Notes: generated by a model from the sequence alone, not told the origin. A stretch of DNA of 64,000 bases from an uncultured Bacteroidales bacterium (GCA_902802815.1 CADCNQ010000008.1:1-64000); one strand, 5' to 3'. Positions 32,704-43,499 are shown, counted from the stretch's first letter. Numbers and translations: made by a program.

Positions 32704-33993
32704 ATGGCAACCAAGACAGCTAAGAAAGAAGAAAAGTCGGTGAACCTCATTGAGTCGTTCGCTGAGTTCAAGGAGATGAAGAACATCGACCGCACCACAC
32801 TCGTGGGTGTGCTCGAGGAGTGCTTCCGCAGCGTCATCGTGAAGATGTACGGCAGCGATGAGAACTACGACATCATCGTCAACCCCGACAAGGGCGACTT
32901 TGAAATCTACCGCAACCGCACCGTCGTGAAGGACGGCAAGGTGAAGGATGACAATCTGGAGATTTCCCTCTCGGAGGCCCAGAAGATAGACCCCGACTAC
33001 GAGGAAGGCGAGGAGGTGAGCCAGAAGGTGGAGTTCAGCGATTTCGGCCGTCGCGCCATCCTGACACTGCGCCAGACACTGGCTTCGCGCATCCTCGACC
33101 TGGAGCACGACACACTCTACAACGCCTACAAGGACCGCGTGGGCGAGGTGATTTCCGGCGAGGTGTATCAGAGCTGGAAGCGAGAGACGCTGGTAATCGA
33201 CGACGACAACACGGAGCTCATACTGCCCAAGACGGAGCAGGTGCCCGGCGACTTCTTCCGCAAGGGCGAGACTCTGCGCGCCGTGATACAGCGTGTGGAC
33301 AACGCCAACGGTAATCCCAAGATTTACATCTCGCGCACCGACCCCATGTTCCTGCAGAAGATGATGGAGAACGAGGTGCCCGAAATCCAGGATGGACTCA
33401 TCACCATACACAAGGTGGCCCGCATCCCCGGCGAGCGCGCCAAGGTGGCTGTGGAGAGCTACGACGAGCGCATCGACCCCGTAGGAGCCTGTGTAGGTGT
33501 GAAGGGCAGTCGTGTGCACGGCATCGTGCGCGAACTGCACGGTGAGAATATCGACGTGCTGCCCTGGAGCGCCAACGACCAGATAATGATAGCCCGCGCC
33601 CTCTCGCCGGCCCGTGTCAACACGGTGAACCTCAACACCGAGTCGAAGACAGCAGAGGTATATCTCGACCCCGACCAGGTGTCGCTGGCAATCGGTAAGG
33701 GTGGTGCCAACATCAAACTGGCATCTATGCTCTGCGGCTACACCATTGATGTGTACCGCGACGTGCAGGAAGGAGAGGCAATGGAGGAGGATGATGTGGC
33801 TCTGGATGAATTTGCAGACGCCATCGATCCCTGGATCATCGAAGAACTCAAGAAGAACGGACTCACCACAGCGCGTCAGGTGCTCGGTACATCGCGCGAC
33901 TTCCTCGTGAAGACCATCGACCTGGAGGAAGAGACTGTGGATGATATCATGAAAGTATTGGCGTCAGAATTTGAGGAGGAGAGTGCAGAATGA
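32704..33993 (+). CDS. nusA: Transcription termination/antitermination protein NusA
   Basis: 429 residues: an N-terminal polymerase-binding domain (about 10-130), an S1 domain (about 135-200), and two KH domains (about 230-350) with [15 protein letters not shown] and [12 protein letters not shown] shortened acidic C-terminus follows instead of the two full AR repeats of E. coli NusA; this short form is usual outside proteobacteria. It regulates pausing and termination. It overlaps infB by 4 bp (ATGA). Confidence 0.97.
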   Translation: MATKTAKKEEKSVNLIESFAEFKEMKNIDRTTLVGVLEECFRSVIVKMYGSDENYDIIVNPDKGDFEIYRNRTVVKDGKVKDDNLEISLSEAQKIDPDYEEGEEVSQKVEFSDFGRRAILTLRQTLASRILDLEHDTLYNAYKDRVGEVISGEVYQSWKRETLVIDDDNTELILPKTEQVPGDFFRKGETLRAVIQRVDNANGNPKIYISRTDPMFLQKMMENEVPEIQDGLITIHKVARIPGERAKVAVESYDERIDPVGACVGVKGSRVHGIVRELHGENIDVLPWSANDQIMIARALSPARVNTVNLNTESKTAEVYLDPDQVSLAIGKGGANIKLASMLCGYTIDVYRDVQEGEAMEEDDVALDEFADAIDPWIIEELKKNGLTTARQVLGTSRDFLVKTIDLEEETVDDIMKVLASEFEEESAE

Positions 33994-36821
33994 GTATAAG
34001 ACTGAATAAAGCCATTAAGGAATGCAACGTAGGGTTGCAGACCGCTGTGGAGTTTCTTCAGAAGAAGGGCTTCACGGACGTTGAGGAGGATCTCAACGCC
34101 AAAATCAGTGAGGAGCAGTATGAAGTGCTGCTGAAGGAATTCAAACCGGACAGCGTGCTGAAGAATCAGGCAAACATGATGCTTCAGCAGCAGAAGGAGG
34201 CTCGCGCAGCCAAGGAGCAGGCCCGCGAAGAGGCCCGCGCCGAAAAGGCCGCCAAGGCTGCAGCCGCAGCAGAAGCCGCCGCAAAGGCCGCTGCCGAGAA
34301 GGAGGCTCAGAAACCCGTGTTCAAGGTGGTGGGCAAGATAGATCTGGACAAGAAGCCGAAACCGGCTCCCGCTCCGGCTCCCGAGCCCGAACCCGCTCCG
34401 GAACCCGAGAAGACTGCAGCTCCCGAACCGGCTCCCGCCCCCGCTCCGGAGCCCAAGCCCGAACCCGAACCTGTTCCCGTGAAGGAAGAGGAACCCGCCG
34501 TGACTGAGACTGCGGAAACAGCAGAGACACCCGCTGAGGCCCCCCATACGGTGAGCAACAAGGAGGTGACGCTGATGGAAGAGAACGGCATCTTCAAGGT
34601 GCAGACATCTGCTCCCCAGCCCCAGGGACTCACGGTGAAGGGTCATATCGACCTCTCGGCCATCAATCAGAGCACGCGTCCCAAGAAGAAGTCCAAGGAA
34701 GAGAAGAACAGGGAGCGCAAGGCCGCAGCCGAGGCTCAGGCCCAGCAGAAGAAGCGCGTCCGCATCGGCAAGGGTCCTTTGGATGTTGACGCTCTGGCCA
34801 AGGATATACGCACCCAGCCGGGCAAGAAGAACAATAACGGCAATAACGGCCAGCAGGCTCAGCAGGGAAAGAGCGGCAAGAAGGGCAAGAAGAACCAGGC
34901 CCTGCAGGCAGAGGTTTCCGAGGAGGAAGTTTCAAAGCAGGTACGCGAGACGCTGGCACGTCTCACGAGCAAGAACCAGCAGTTCGGTTCCGGTGCCAAG
35001 CACCGCCGCGAGAAGCGCGAAGCCGTGCGTCAGGGTCTTGAGGAGGAGATGGAGCAGCAGCAGGCAGAGAGCAAGGTGCTCAAGCTCACCGAGTTTGTGA
35101 CCGCCAACGAGCTTGCTACCATGATGAACGTGCCCGTCACCAAGATTATCGCCACATGTATGCAGATAGGTGTGATGGTTAGTATCAACCAGCGCATGGA
35201 TGCCGAGACCATCAATCTCGTGGCCGAGGAATTCGGTTATGAGACACAGTATGTCTCCGCAGAAGTGTCGGAAGCCATTGAGGAGGCAGAAGACGACGAG
35301 GCAGATTTGCAGCCGCGCGCTCCGATTGTCACCGTGATGGGCCATGTCGACCACGGTAAGACATCGCTGCTCGACTACATACGCCAGACGAACGTCATCG
35401 CCGGTGAGGCAGGCGGCATCACGCAGCACATCGGTGCCTACAACGTGGCTCTGGAGGACGGCCGTCATGTGACCTTCCTCGACACTCCCGGTCATGAGGC
35501 GTTTACCGCCATGCGTGCCCGCGGTGCACAGGTGACGGATATTGCCATCATCATTGTAGCTGCCGACGACGACATCATGCCGCAGACCAAGGAGGCTCTC
35601 GCACATGCAACGGCAGCCGGCGTCCCCATTGTATTCGCCATCAACAAGATAGATAAACCCACAGCAAATCCCGACAAGATAAAGGAGGGACTCGCCGCTA
35701 TGAACTTCCTCGTGGAGGATTGGGGCGGCAAGTACCAAAGTCAGGATATCAGTGCCAAGAAGGGTACCGGTGTGAAGGAACTTCTGGAGAAGGTGCTCCT
35801 CGAGGCCGAGATGCTCGACCTCAAGGCAAATCCCAACCGCAAGGCGACGGGTTCCATCATCGAGTCGTCGCTGGACAAGGGTCGCGGCTATGTTGCCACG
35901 GTGCTCGTGTCGAACGGCACGCTGCACGTCGGTGATATGATGCTTGCTGGCACCAGCTACGGACGCGTGAAGGCCATGCTCGACGAGCGCGGTAAGCGTA
36001 TCCAAGCCATCGGTCCCGCACAGGCAGCCACGATACTCGGTTTGAACGGCGCTCCCACGGCAGGTGACACCTTCCACGTGATGGACACTGACCAAGAGGC
36101 CCGCGAGATAGCGACGAAGCGTGAGCAGCTGGCCCGCGAACAGGGTCTGCGCACAATGAAGCGCAAGGGTCTGGAGGAACTGGCACACAATATCGCGCTG
36201 GGCGACTATCACGAACTGAACCTCATCGTCAAGGGCGATGTGGACGGTTCCATCGAGGCTTTGTCCGATTCGCTGCTCAAACTCTCTACGGAGAAGATTC
36301 AGGTCAACGTCATCCACAAGGCCGTGGGTCAGATATCGGAGAGCGATGTCACTCTGGCCGCTGCTTCCGATGCCATCATCGTTGCGTTCCAGGTGCGTCC
36401 CTCGTCGCAGGCGCGCAAACTGGCCGAGCAGGAGGGTGTGGACATCCGCACATACTCCGTCATCTACGATGCCATCGAGGAGGTGAGAGAGGCCATGGAG
36501 GGTATGCTTTCGCCCGAGATACGCGAGGAGGTTACGGCACAGGTGGAAGTGCGCCAGGTGTACCATATCTCCAAGGTGGGCACTGTGGCCGGTGCATATG
36601 TTGTCGAGGGTAAGGTGAGCCGCACCAACAAGGCCCGCGTCATTCGCGACGGTATTGTGGTATTCACCGGTGAAATCAATGCTCTCAAGCGTTTCAAGGA
36701 CGATGTGAAGGAGGTTTCAACCAACTTCGAGTGCGGCCTGTCGCTGGTGAACTACAACGACCTGCGCGAGGGCGACATGATAGAGACGTTCGCAGAGGTA
36801 GAAGTGAAGGCAAAACTGTAA
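33990..36821 (+). CDS. infB: Translation initiation factor IF-2
   Basis: 943 residues. An N-terminal subdomain (about 1-55) is followed by a long low-complexity Ala/Lys/Pro/Glu region (about 60-330) with repeated APAPEPEP units. The conserved core begins near residue 375, with the G domain at about 445-615 ([28 protein letters not shown]), and domains II-IV follow to the end. It brings initiator tRNA to the 30S subunit. The start codon overlaps the nusA stop. The low-complexity linker may vary in length between strains. Confidence 0.98.
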   Translation: MSIRLNKAIKECNVGLQTAVEFLQKKGFTDVEEDLNAKISEEQYEVLLKEFKPDSVLKNQANMMLQQQKEARAAKEQAREEARAEKAAKAAAAAEAAAKAAAEKEAQKPVFKVVGKIDLDKKPKPAPAPAPEPEPAPEPEKTAAPEPAPAPAPEPKPEPEPVPVKEEEPAVTETAETAETPAEAPHTVSNKEVTLMEENGIFKVQTSAPQPQGLTVKGHIDLSAINQSTRPKKKSKEEKNRERKAAAEAQAQQKKRVRIGKGPLDVDALAKDIRTQPGKKNNNGNNGQQAQQGKSGKKGKKNQALQAEVSEEEVSKQVRETLARLTSKNQQFGSGAKHRREKREAVRQGLEEEMEQQQAESKVLKLTEFVTANELATMMNVPVTKIIATCMQIGVMVSINQRMDAETINLVAEEFGYETQYVSAEVSEAIEEAEDDEADLQPRAPIVTVMGHVDHGKTSLLDYIRQTNVIAGEAGGITQHIGAYNVALEDGRHVTFLDTPGHEAFTAMRARGAQVTDIAIIIVAADDDIMPQTKEALAHATAAGVPIVFAINKIDKPTANPDKIKEGLAAMNFLVEDWGGKYQSQDISAKKGTGVKELLEKVLLEAEMLDLKANPNRKATGSIIESSLDKGRGYVATVLVSNGTLHVGDMMLAGTSYGRVKAMLDERGKRIQAIGPAQAATILGLNGAPTAGDTFHVMDTDQEAREIATKREQLAREQGLRTMKRKGLEELAHNIALGDYHELNLIVKGDVDGSIEALSDSLLKLSTEKIQVNVIHKAVGQISESDVTLAAASDAIIVAFQVRPSSQARKLAEQEGVDIRTYSVIYDAIEEVREAMEGMLSPEIREEVTAQVEVRQVYHISKVGTVAGAYVVEGKVSRTNKARVIRDGIVVFTGEINALKRFKDDVKEVSTNFECGLSLVNYNDLREGDMIETFAEVEVKAKL

Positions 36822-36833
36822 CAGAGAAACTGT

Positions 36834-37019
36834 ATGGAAGCGCTCTTGGATGCAAATACTCTTAAGATAGCTGCCGTTGTCATCATAGGGATAGTGCTGC
36901 TGAAGATGCTCACAAGCGGAATCCTGAAGTTCCTGTGTCTTGCAGCAGGTTTCCTGTTGGGACTGTATGTTGCTCTGAAATATACTGAAGTGCTGGAATG
37001 GCTGAAAACGCTTTTCTGA
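36834..37019 (+). CDS. Small two-helix membrane protein between infB and sufB
   Basis: A 61-residue protein with two hydrophobic helices (about 10-27 and 31-48) and a charged, helical end ([12 protein letters not shown]). It begins 12 bp after infB and overlaps the sufB start by 22 bp, so it is firmly inside the operon. In Bacteroides relatives this slot often holds a longer CvpA-like membrane protein, as I recall. This could be a shortened relative or an unrelated small protein. Function is unknown. Confidence 0.75.
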   Translation: MEALLDANTLKIAAVVIIGIVLLKMLTSGILKFLCLAAGFLLGLYVALKYTEVLEWLKTLF

Positions 37020-38440
37020 AAGAAGTCGCCGAGAAGAAATATGCCTACGGCTTTGAGACTCAGGTAGAGACGGAAATTCTCGAGAAGGGTCTTTCGGAGG
37101 ACGTGGTGCGTATGATATCCGGGAAGAAGGGGGAGCCGGAGTGGCTCCTCAACTTCCGTCTGGAGGCCTACCGCTACTGGCAGACGCAGGAGCAGCCCTC
37201 TTGGGGGCATCTCACGCTACCGGAGATAGACTATCAGGCGATAAGCTACTATGCCGACCCGACAAAGGCCGGAAATACCGGTAAATCCGGAGAAATCGAC
37301 CCGGAACTCATGAAGACCTTCGACAAACTGGGTATTCCTCTGGAGGAACGCATGGCGCTGGCGGGCACGGCGGTGGATGCCGTGATGGACTCCGTGAGTG
37401 TGAAGACCACCTTCCGCGACAAACTGGCCGGGCAGGGTATCATCTTCTGCTCCATCTCCGAGGCTGTGAAGCAGCATCCGGATTTGGTGAAGGAGTATCT
37501 GGGTTCGGTGGTGCCTTACCGTGACAACTATTTCGCTGCGCTCAATTCGGCAGTGTTCTCCGACGGCAGTTTTGTCTATATCCCCAAGGGTGTGCGCTGT
37601 CCGATGGAACTGTCCACCTATTTCCGTATCAATGCGCGCGGCACGGGTCAGTTTGAGCGCACTCTCATAGTGTGCGACGACGATGCCTATGTGTCGTATC
37701 TGGAGGGGTGCACGGCGCCCATGCGCGACGAAAACCAGCTCCATGCCGCCATCGTAGAGATTGTGGTGGGTGCGCGTGCTGAAGTGAAATACTCCACCGT
37801 GCAGAACTGGTACCCCGGCGATGCGGAGGGCAAGGGCGGTGTGCTCAATCTGGTCACCAAGCGAGGACTCCTCAGGGGCGACGACAGCCGTCTGTCATGG
37901 ACGCAGGTGGAGACCGGCAGTGCCATCACGTGGAAGTATCCTTCCTGTGTGCTGCAGGGCAACAGGAGTCAGGCTGAGTTCTATTCCGTGGCTGTCACCA
38001 ACAACTTCCAGCAGGCCGACACCGGCACCAAGATGATACATCTGGGGCGCGACACCCGCAGCACGATTATCTCGAAGGGTATATCGGCGGGCCGTTCGCA
38101 GAACTCATACCGCGGACTTGTGAAGGTGGGAAAGAATGCAGACAGGGCGCGCAACTACTCTTCCTGCGACAGTCTCCTGCTGGGTTCCAGGTGCGGTGCC
38201 CACACCTTCCCTTATATGGATGTGCAGAACGACACGGCCGTCGTGGAGCACGAGGCCACCACGTCGAAGATATCGGAAGACCAGCTCTTCTACTGCAACC
38301 AGAGGGGAATATCCACGGAAGACGCCGTGGGCCTCATTGTCAACGGTTATGCCAAGGACGTGCTCAACAAGCTGCCGATGGAGTTTGCCGTAGAGGCGCA
38401 GAAACTGCTCAACGTGTCGCTGGAAGGCGCCGTGGGCTGA
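36998..38440 (+). CDS. sufB: Fe-S cluster assembly scaffold protein SufB
   Basis: 480 residues, the full size of SufB. Typical blocks include the beta-helix core with [19 protein letters not shown] and the C-terminal [22 protein letters not shown], which contains the cysteine and nearby residues needed for cluster building. It forms the SufBC2D complex with the next two gene products and assembles [4Fe-4S] clusters. The start overlaps the upstream small membrane protein gene. Confidence 0.97.
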   Translation: MAENAFLKEVAEKKYAYGFETQVETEILEKGLSEDVVRMISGKKGEPEWLLNFRLEAYRYWQTQEQPSWGHLTLPEIDYQAISYYADPTKAGNTGKSGEIDPELMKTFDKLGIPLEERMALAGTAVDAVMDSVSVKTTFRDKLAGQGIIFCSISEAVKQHPDLVKEYLGSVVPYRDNYFAALNSAVFSDGSFVYIPKGVRCPMELSTYFRINARGTGQFERTLIVCDDDAYVSYLEGCTAPMRDENQLHAAIVEIVVGARAEVKYSTVQNWYPGDAEGKGGVLNLVTKRGLLRGDDSRLSWTQVETGSAITWKYPSCVLQGNRSQAEFYSVAVTNNFQQADTGTKMIHLGRDTRSTIISKGISAGRSQNSYRGLVKVGKNADRARNYSSCDSLLLGSRCGAHTFPYMDVQNDTAVVEHEATTSKISEDQLFYCNQRGISTEDAVGLIVNGYAKDVLNKLPMEFAVEAQKLLNVSLEGAVG

Positions 38441-38470
38441 TGAACGGATAAAAGAAATGAACTGAAAACT

Positions 38471-39223
38471 ATGCTGGAAATACATAATCTGCATGCAAGC
38501 ATCGGAGGCAAGGAGATACTCAAGGGTATCAACCTCTCCATTGCCGACGGCGAGATACACGCTGTGATGGGTACCAACGGTGCCGGAAAGTCCACATTGT
38601 CCAATGTCATTGTGGGCCATCCCGCCTACGAGGTGACGGAGGGTAGCATCACCTTCAACGGACAGGACCTCCTCTCCATGTCCACGGAGCAGAGGGCCAA
38701 CGCGGGTATCTTCCTGTCGTTTCAGGCACCCACAGAGATACCGGGTGTGTCGATGACCAATTTCATGCGTGCTGCTGTGAATGCGCGGCGTGCTGCGATG
38801 GGTGCGGAGGCTCTCCCGGCGGGGGAGTTCCTGAAACTCATGCGTGAGAAGCGCAAGATAGTGGAGCTGGATGCCAAACTCACTTCACGTTCCGTCAACG
38901 AGGGTTTCTCCGGCGGTGAGAAGAAACGCAACGAGATATTCCAGATGGCTATGCTGGAACCCACGTTCTGCATCCTCGACGAGACAGATTCCGGACTGGA
39001 TGTGGATGCCCTGCGCATCGTGGCAGAGGGTTTCAACAAACTGCGCAAACCGGAGACTTCCGCCATTGTCATCACACACTATCAGCGTCTGCTGGACTAC
39101 TTGCATCCCGATGTGGTGCACGTGCTGATAGACGGACGCATCGTGAAGACGGCCGGTCCGGAACTGGCAGCGGAAATAGAGAAGAGGGGTTTTGACTGGA
39201 TAAAGGAGGAGGTGGGACTCTGA
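38471..39223 (+). CDS. sufC: Fe-S cluster assembly ATPase SufC
   Basis: A 250-residue ABC-type ATPase. Walker A is MGTNGAGKSTLSNV near residue 35, the signature is GFSGGEKKRNEI, and Walker B is FCILDETDSGLDVDAL; the glutamate and family-specific DSGLD are intact. It powers the conformational change of the SufBCD scaffold. It starts 30 bp after sufB and its TGA overlaps the sufD ATG. Confidence 0.98.
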   Translation: MLEIHNLHASIGGKEILKGINLSIADGEIHAVMGTNGAGKSTLSNVIVGHPAYEVTEGSITFNGQDLLSMSTEQRANAGIFLSFQAPTEIPGVSMTNFMRAAVNARRAAMGAEALPAGEFLKLMREKRKIVELDAKLTSRSVNEGFSGGEKKRNEIFQMAMLEPTFCILDETDSGLDVDALRIVAEGFNKLRKPETSAIVITHYQRLLDYLHPDVVHVLIDGRIVKTAGPELAAEIEKRGFDWIKEEVGL

Positions 39224-40404
39224 TGACATCTGAGAAGCAGTATATAGAATTCTACGAAGAGGAGCGCGCCGGCATAATGTCCCGTTCTCCTGAGTGGATG
39301 AATGCCCATCGCGACGAGGCTTTTCGTACGTTCTCTGCTGCGGGATTCCCTTCGCGCAAGGATGAGCGCAACCGATACACCGATGTCGCCAAGGACTTTG
39401 CCCACAATTACGGCATCAACACCTCGCAGCGACCTCAGGATGCCTCTGCGCAGACGCTCTACAACGCCGTTGCTGACACACGCGATGCCCTGGTGGCCCT
39501 GAACACGATGTTCGCCATGGAGTGTAAGACGGTGCGCGTCGGGAAGGGAGAGCGTCCGCAGCACCCGATACAGATTGTCAACACCCTGCGCGGCGAGCAC
39601 CCCGAGATGGTGAGCCGTCGCATACTGATAGAACTGGAGGAGAATGCCGAGGCCGACATCATCATCATCGACCGTGCGGCTTCCAAACAGCGCTTCCTCA
39701 CCAATCAGGTGATTGAGGTGCGGTGTGCCGACGGTGCCAGGCTGAATCTCTATGAGATAGAGGAGACGCATCTCCTGTGTACCCGCTATTCCAGTCTTTT
39801 CATGAGTGTGGGCGCGAACTGCAGTGTGCACCACACGTCGCTTACGCTGTTCAACGGCCATACTCGTAACCGCTGCGATGTCTCCCTCTGCGGCGAGCAT
39901 TCGGAGGTGGTGCTCAACGGTTGCGTCATTGCCGACAAGATGCAGCGTGTGGATAACAACACTGTGATAGACCATCAGGCAGCCCGTTGCGCTAGTCGCC
40001 AGCTCTATAAATACGTGCTCGATGACTCTGCCATGGGAGCCTTTGCCGGCCGCATTCTTGTGCGCCCGGGTGCCCAGCACACCACCTCTCAGGAGACCAA
40101 TGCCAACCTGTGCGGCGCGCGCACGGCGCGCATGTACACGCAACCCATGCTTGAGATATATGCCGACGATGTGAAGTGCAGCCACGGGAGTACGGTGGGC
40201 CAGATGAATGAGGACGCTCTCTTCTACATGCGTCAACGCGGCATTTCCGAGAGGGAAGCGCGTCTGCTGCTCAAGTCGGCCTTCATCACGGAGGTGATAG
40301 AGCACATTCCCCTGTCTTCCCTGCGCGACCGCCTTCTCATCCTTGTGGAGAGACGTCTGAAGGGAGAGCTCTCCAAGTGCGAGGGCTGTAAGATGTGTGA
40401 ATAG
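39223..40404 (+). CDS. sufD: Fe-S cluster assembly protein SufD, with cysteine-rich C-terminal tail
   Basis: A 393-residue SufB paralogue of the SufBCD complex. The core beta-helix and the C-terminal block SHGSTVGQMNEDALFYMRQRG identify SufD. The protein ends in KCEGCKMCE, giving cysteines at 386, 389 and 392. This CxxCxxC tail is not part of the E. coli protein and could bind iron or a cluster. No cysteine desulfurase (sufS) or sulfur transfer gene follows; the next gene encodes a DUF2851 protein. Confidence 0.94.
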   Translation: MTSEKQYIEFYEEERAGIMSRSPEWMNAHRDEAFRTFSAAGFPSRKDERNRYTDVAKDFAHNYGINTSQRPQDASAQTLYNAVADTRDALVALNTMFAMECKTVRVGKGERPQHPIQIVNTLRGEHPEMVSRRILIELEENAEADIIIIDRAASKQRFLTNQVIEVRCADGARLNLYEIEETHLLCTRYSSLFMSVGANCSVHHTSLTLFNGHTRNRCDVSLCGEHSEVVLNGCVIADKMQRVDNNTVIDHQAARCASRQLYKYVLDDSAMGAFAGRILVRPGAQHTTSQETNANLCGARTARMYTQPMLEIYADDVKCSHGSTVGQMNEDALFYMRQRGISEREARLLLKSAFITEVIEHIPLSSLRDRLLILVERRLKGELSKCEGCKMCE

Positions 40405-40413
40405 GCCAGATGT

Positions 40414-41643
40414 ATGTTCAGCATGGAGGGAATACTTCATTATATATGGCAGCACAGGATTTTTCCACCGCAGGAAATGTTCACCACGGACGGACGTCGT
40501 CTGGAGGTGTTGGATGTCGGTACCCACAATCTCGGTTCGGGACCTGATTTCTTCAATGCCAAACTGAAAATCGACGGAATCCTGTGGGTAGGAAATGTGG
40601 AGATGCACTCCGTGGCGAGCGATTGGTTCCGTCACGGGCATGATAAGGACGAGGCCTACGACAACACCATCCTTCATGTTGTGGCGGAGGACGACACTTC
40701 TGTGCTTACCCGTGCGGGCAATCGCCCAGCCCAGTTTGTGCTTACGGTGCCTGACAGCATACGTGAGCGCTATGATGAACTGAGTCGGACGATGGACTAT
40801 CCCCGTTGTCACCGTCTGGTGTGCGGGATGTTGCCGATGAAGATTCATGCCTGGATGGATGCTCTTCTCGTGGAGCGGTTGATGCAGCGCAGCGAGGCGG
40901 TGATCGGCAGGGTGGAGCGTTTTCAGGGCGACTGGGAGAGGGCGACATTTGTCACGACGGCCCGCACATTCGGCTTCGGTCTCAACGGCGATGCCTTCGA
41001 GCGTTGGGCGGAGCATGTGCCTCTGCAGGCGGTTGGCAAGCATCGCGATCATCTGGAGCAGGTGGCGGCAATATTCCTCGGTGTGTCCGGTTTGCTGGAG
41101 CGTTGCCCCTCAGATTCCGGAATGCCGGAATTGTCGCCGGATGTGCTGCAGAGGGAATGGAGGTTTCTGAGTGTGAAGTTCCAGCTGTCAGAGAGGGTGC
41201 CGCCGTCGCTGTGGCGTCATATGCGCATCCGTCCGCAGAATTTCCCGGAGGTGCGTATCCTGCACCTTGCCCGTTTGTTTCATGAGGACAAGTGCTCGTT
41301 GCGTCGTTTTTTGGAGGTGGATGATGTGCAGACTCTCGCAAAGAGCCTCCGTCCGTGCGGTATCACAGAGTCTGCTTGCCGCTTGCTCGTCATCAACACT
41401 ATTGTCCCTGTGCTCTATGCCTACGGCATTCAGCATCGCGATGAGGCTTTGAAAGAGAGGGCGATATCCTTTCTGGAAGCTCTGCCTGCGGAGGAAAACT
41501 ATATCATGCGTCAGTGGCGCTCCTGCGGGCTGGAGGTGTCCTCAGCTGCGGATTCCCAGGCATTGATACAACTCAAGCGCGAATATTGCGACCGTCAGGG
41601 ATGCTTACGTTGCCGCTTTGGACAGGAATTCCTGGCGTTGTAA
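40414..41643 (+). CDS. DUF2851-family protein with C-terminal four-cysteine motif
   Basis: 409 residues (406 from the second ATG at 40423, MEGILHYIWQHR, which may be the true start). The family is conserved in Bacteroidetes and has no established function; diagnostic parts are LEVLDVGTHNLGSGPDFFNA and VGNVEMHSVASDW. The C-terminus holds C371-X20-C392-X4-C397-X2-C400, a spacing suited to an Fe-S cluster or zinc, in a setting reminiscent of MutY/Nth-type enzymes. It follows sufD by 9 bp and is probably co-transcribed with the cluster assembly genes. Confidence 0.85.
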   Translation: MFSMEGILHYIWQHRIFPPQEMFTTDGRRLEVLDVGTHNLGSGPDFFNAKLKIDGILWVGNVEMHSVASDWFRHGHDKDEAYDNTILHVVAEDDTSVLTRAGNRPAQFVLTVPDSIRERYDELSRTMDYPRCHRLVCGMLPMKIHAWMDALLVERLMQRSEAVIGRVERFQGDWERATFVTTARTFGFGLNGDAFERWAEHVPLQAVGKHRDHLEQVAAIFLGVSGLLERCPSDSGMPELSPDVLQREWRFLSVKFQLSERVPPSLWRHMRIRPQNFPEVRILHLARLFHEDKCSLRRFLEVDDVQTLAKSLRPCGITESACRLLVINTIVPVLYAYGIQHRDEALKERAISFLEALPAEENYIMRQWRSCGLEVSSAADSQALIQLKREYCDRQGCLRCRFGQEFLAL

Positions 41644-41710
41644 AGATGTATTATGTCTGACGGAAGAAGGAAAAGACTTAACACATGGGGACTTTCAGTA
41701 CCTTATTCGG

Positions 41711-41746
41711 CCACTTATATCTCACAATGAGATATTCCTAAAGTGG
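41711..41746. other. Imperfect hairpin in the convergent gap
   Basis: ATATCTCA/TGAGATAT (8 bp, CAA loop) is extended, after a 5-nt bulge, by CCACTT/AAGTGG. It sits between the converging DUF2851 and DASS genes, but neither strand has a T-run, so it is more likely an mRNA 3'-end structure than a simple terminator. Confidence 0.5.
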
Positions 41747-41767
41747 GAAAATATCTGAAAAATGCCT

Positions 41768-43309
41768 CTAAACGCCCATTATTGCTTTCGCAAAGAGTAC
41801 AGCAACGGGTATTGTGACGAACAGAATGCCAATGATGTCGATGATGACTCCGGACTTTATCATCTTCGTGATGGGCACGTAGCCCGAAGCATATACGATG
41901 GCATTGGGCGGTGTGGATACGGGCATCATGAATCCGAGCGACGACGACAGGGCTATGCCGATGGCCACAGGTATGGGACTGAAACCGCTGGAAACAGCTG
42001 CGCTTATTGCGATGGAACCGATGAGATTTGTGGATGCCGTGTGGGACGTGACTTCTGACAGCAGCAGTGCAACAATGCAGAACACTCCCACGAACACCCA
42101 TTCAGAGGGATTGCCGCCCATCACGTCGCGGATGCCGGTGCCCAGCCAGTTGGAGAGGCCGGTGGAGAACATCATCGACCCCATCGACAGACCGCCGCCG
42201 AAGAGCAGCAGTGTGCCCCATTCAACACCCTCTGTGCCGTCTTTCCAACTCATCGTCATCTTCCATGACTTGAGGTCGGTGGGTAGCAGGAACAGCAGCA
42301 GGGCGCCTACCATGCCGCCGACGGCCTCCGGGAAATGACTGTCGTAGAAGGCCATAATGTCGGATTCCGAACCGTGTATGAGAGTGAGTGCGCTGGGAGC
42401 CACCCAGAGTGCCACGGCCACACAGAAGGCAAAGAGGGTGTTTTTCTGGGCGCGAGTCCATTTGCCCAGCGAACGGCGATAGTCGCGTATGAAGGTCTGT
42501 GCGCCCTCAATATGCTCGACATCTGCAGGAAACATACGCCAGAGCACCACGCTTGCGATGATGAAGTATATCACCATTGCCACAGTGCCCCACGTCATCC
42601 AGTCGAAGAACGATATCTTGGGAGCATCCGGCGCCAATTGGTCGAGGAATCCCAGCATAATTATGTTTGGAGGCGTGCCGATGGGTGTCATCACACCACC
42701 TATGGAGCATGCATATGCTGTCATCAGCATTAGTCCTGTGGCGTATTTGTAGTTAGAAAGGTCGATGATTTTGCCGTTGGCGGCCATCATGTCGCGTATT
42801 GTCTGCAACAGTCCCAGGGCTATGGGAAACATCATTGCCGCCGTTGCCGTGTTGCTGATCCATCCGGAGCACAGTATGCAGGCAAGACCGATGGCGAGGA
42901 AGATGCGCCGGGGCGAGTCTCCCACCCATTTCATCGACATTATGCCGTATGCGATGCGTTTGTCCAGTCCGTTCACCATCATACCCTTTGCCAGCAGGAA
43001 TCCTCCCAGGAACAGGAATATCATGGGGTTGGCAAAGTTCTTGAAGGCATCTTCTACAGGTGCGATACCCAGCATGACGCACAGCGTGGGGCCGATGAGC
43101 GAGGTGACGGGAATGGGTACGGGCTCTGTTACCCACCATATTGCCACCAGCGTCATCACCGCCAGCAGGTGGTGGGCGGCATCCGAGAGGCCGCTGACGG
43201 GAATACACCACACCAGTATGGCACCCAGCACTCCCATCACAGCTCCTATGACTTTACGCATCTCTCTGACGGGACTGTTGCTCCTGTCCTTATCTTTCGT
43301 ATCGTTCAT
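41768..43309 (-). CDS. DASS-family (SLC13) sodium:anion symporter
   Basis: 513 residues from MNDTKDKDRS with about eleven membrane helices. The two re-entrant hairpin motifs that bind substrate and Na+ are present: SNTATAAMMFPIAL in the first half and SHTASTNLIGSIAI in the second, matching the Ser-Asn-Thr signature with a Ser-His-Thr variant. Substrates in the family are sulfate or di- and tricarboxylates such as succinate. The upstream open frame (to 43492) crosses the promoter box and is discarded. Confidence 0.9.
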   Translation of the reverse strand: MNDTKDKDRSNSPVREMRKVIGAVMGVLGAILVWCIPVSGLSDAAHHLLAVMTLVAIWWVTEPVPIPVTSLIGPTLCVMLGIAPVEDAFKNFANPMIFLFLGGFLLAKGMMVNGLDKRIAYGIMSMKWVGDSPRRIFLAIGLACILCSGWISNTATAAMMFPIALGLLQTIRDMMAANGKIIDLSNYKYATGLMLMTAYACSIGGVMTPIGTPPNIIMLGFLDQLAPDAPKISFFDWMTWGTVAMVIYFIIASVVLWRMFPADVEHIEGAQTFIRDYRRSLGKWTRAQKNTLFAFCVAVALWVAPSALTLIHGSESDIMAFYDSHFPEAVGGMVGALLLFLLPTDLKSWKMTMSWKDGTEGVEWGTLLLFGGGLSMGSMMFSTGLSNWLGTGIRDVMGGNPSEWVFVGVFCIVALLLSEVTSHTASTNLIGSIAISAAVSSGFSPIPVAIGIALSSSLGFMMPVSTPPNAIVYASGYVPITKMIKSGVIIDIIGILFVTIPVAVLFAKAIMGV

Positions 43310-43346
43310 GGCCGTATTTTTTTGTAAGTTTTCTTTTTTTTCAAGA

Positions 43347-43354
43347 CAAAAATA
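43347..43354 (-). promoter_or_regulatory. -7 promoter box (TATTTTTG) for the DASS transporter
   Basis: Minus-strand TAnnTTTG, 37 bp before the ATG at 43309. Confidence 0.5.
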
Positions 43355-43491
43355 GTAAAAATAGTTTGTTTCGGTCACGTTCGTGCCCGTTTTTGTGGTC
43401 TTATGGCTCCAAAAAAGAGATAGTTGACGGTTGACCGGTGATAGTTTCTTCTTATTTTGGGGAAATATTTCATTATATCGGGAAAAATTCA

Positions 43492-43499
43492 TACATTTG
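43492..43499 (+). promoter_or_regulatory. -7 promoter box (TACATTTG) for the DUF6055 gene and glucuronate unit
   Basis: TAnnTTTG match 25 bp before the ATG at 43525. Confidence 0.55.

Noticed and set aside
39097..41052. A 651-codon frame antisense to sufC, sufD and DUF2851
   Set aside because: Crosses three confident genes with normal start and stop overlaps; the peptide is His-rich and unlike any family.
42335..42733. A 132-codon plus-strand frame inside the DASS transporter gene
   Set aside because: Antisense to membrane-helix coding sequence, which often leaves open mirror frames; no independent evidence.
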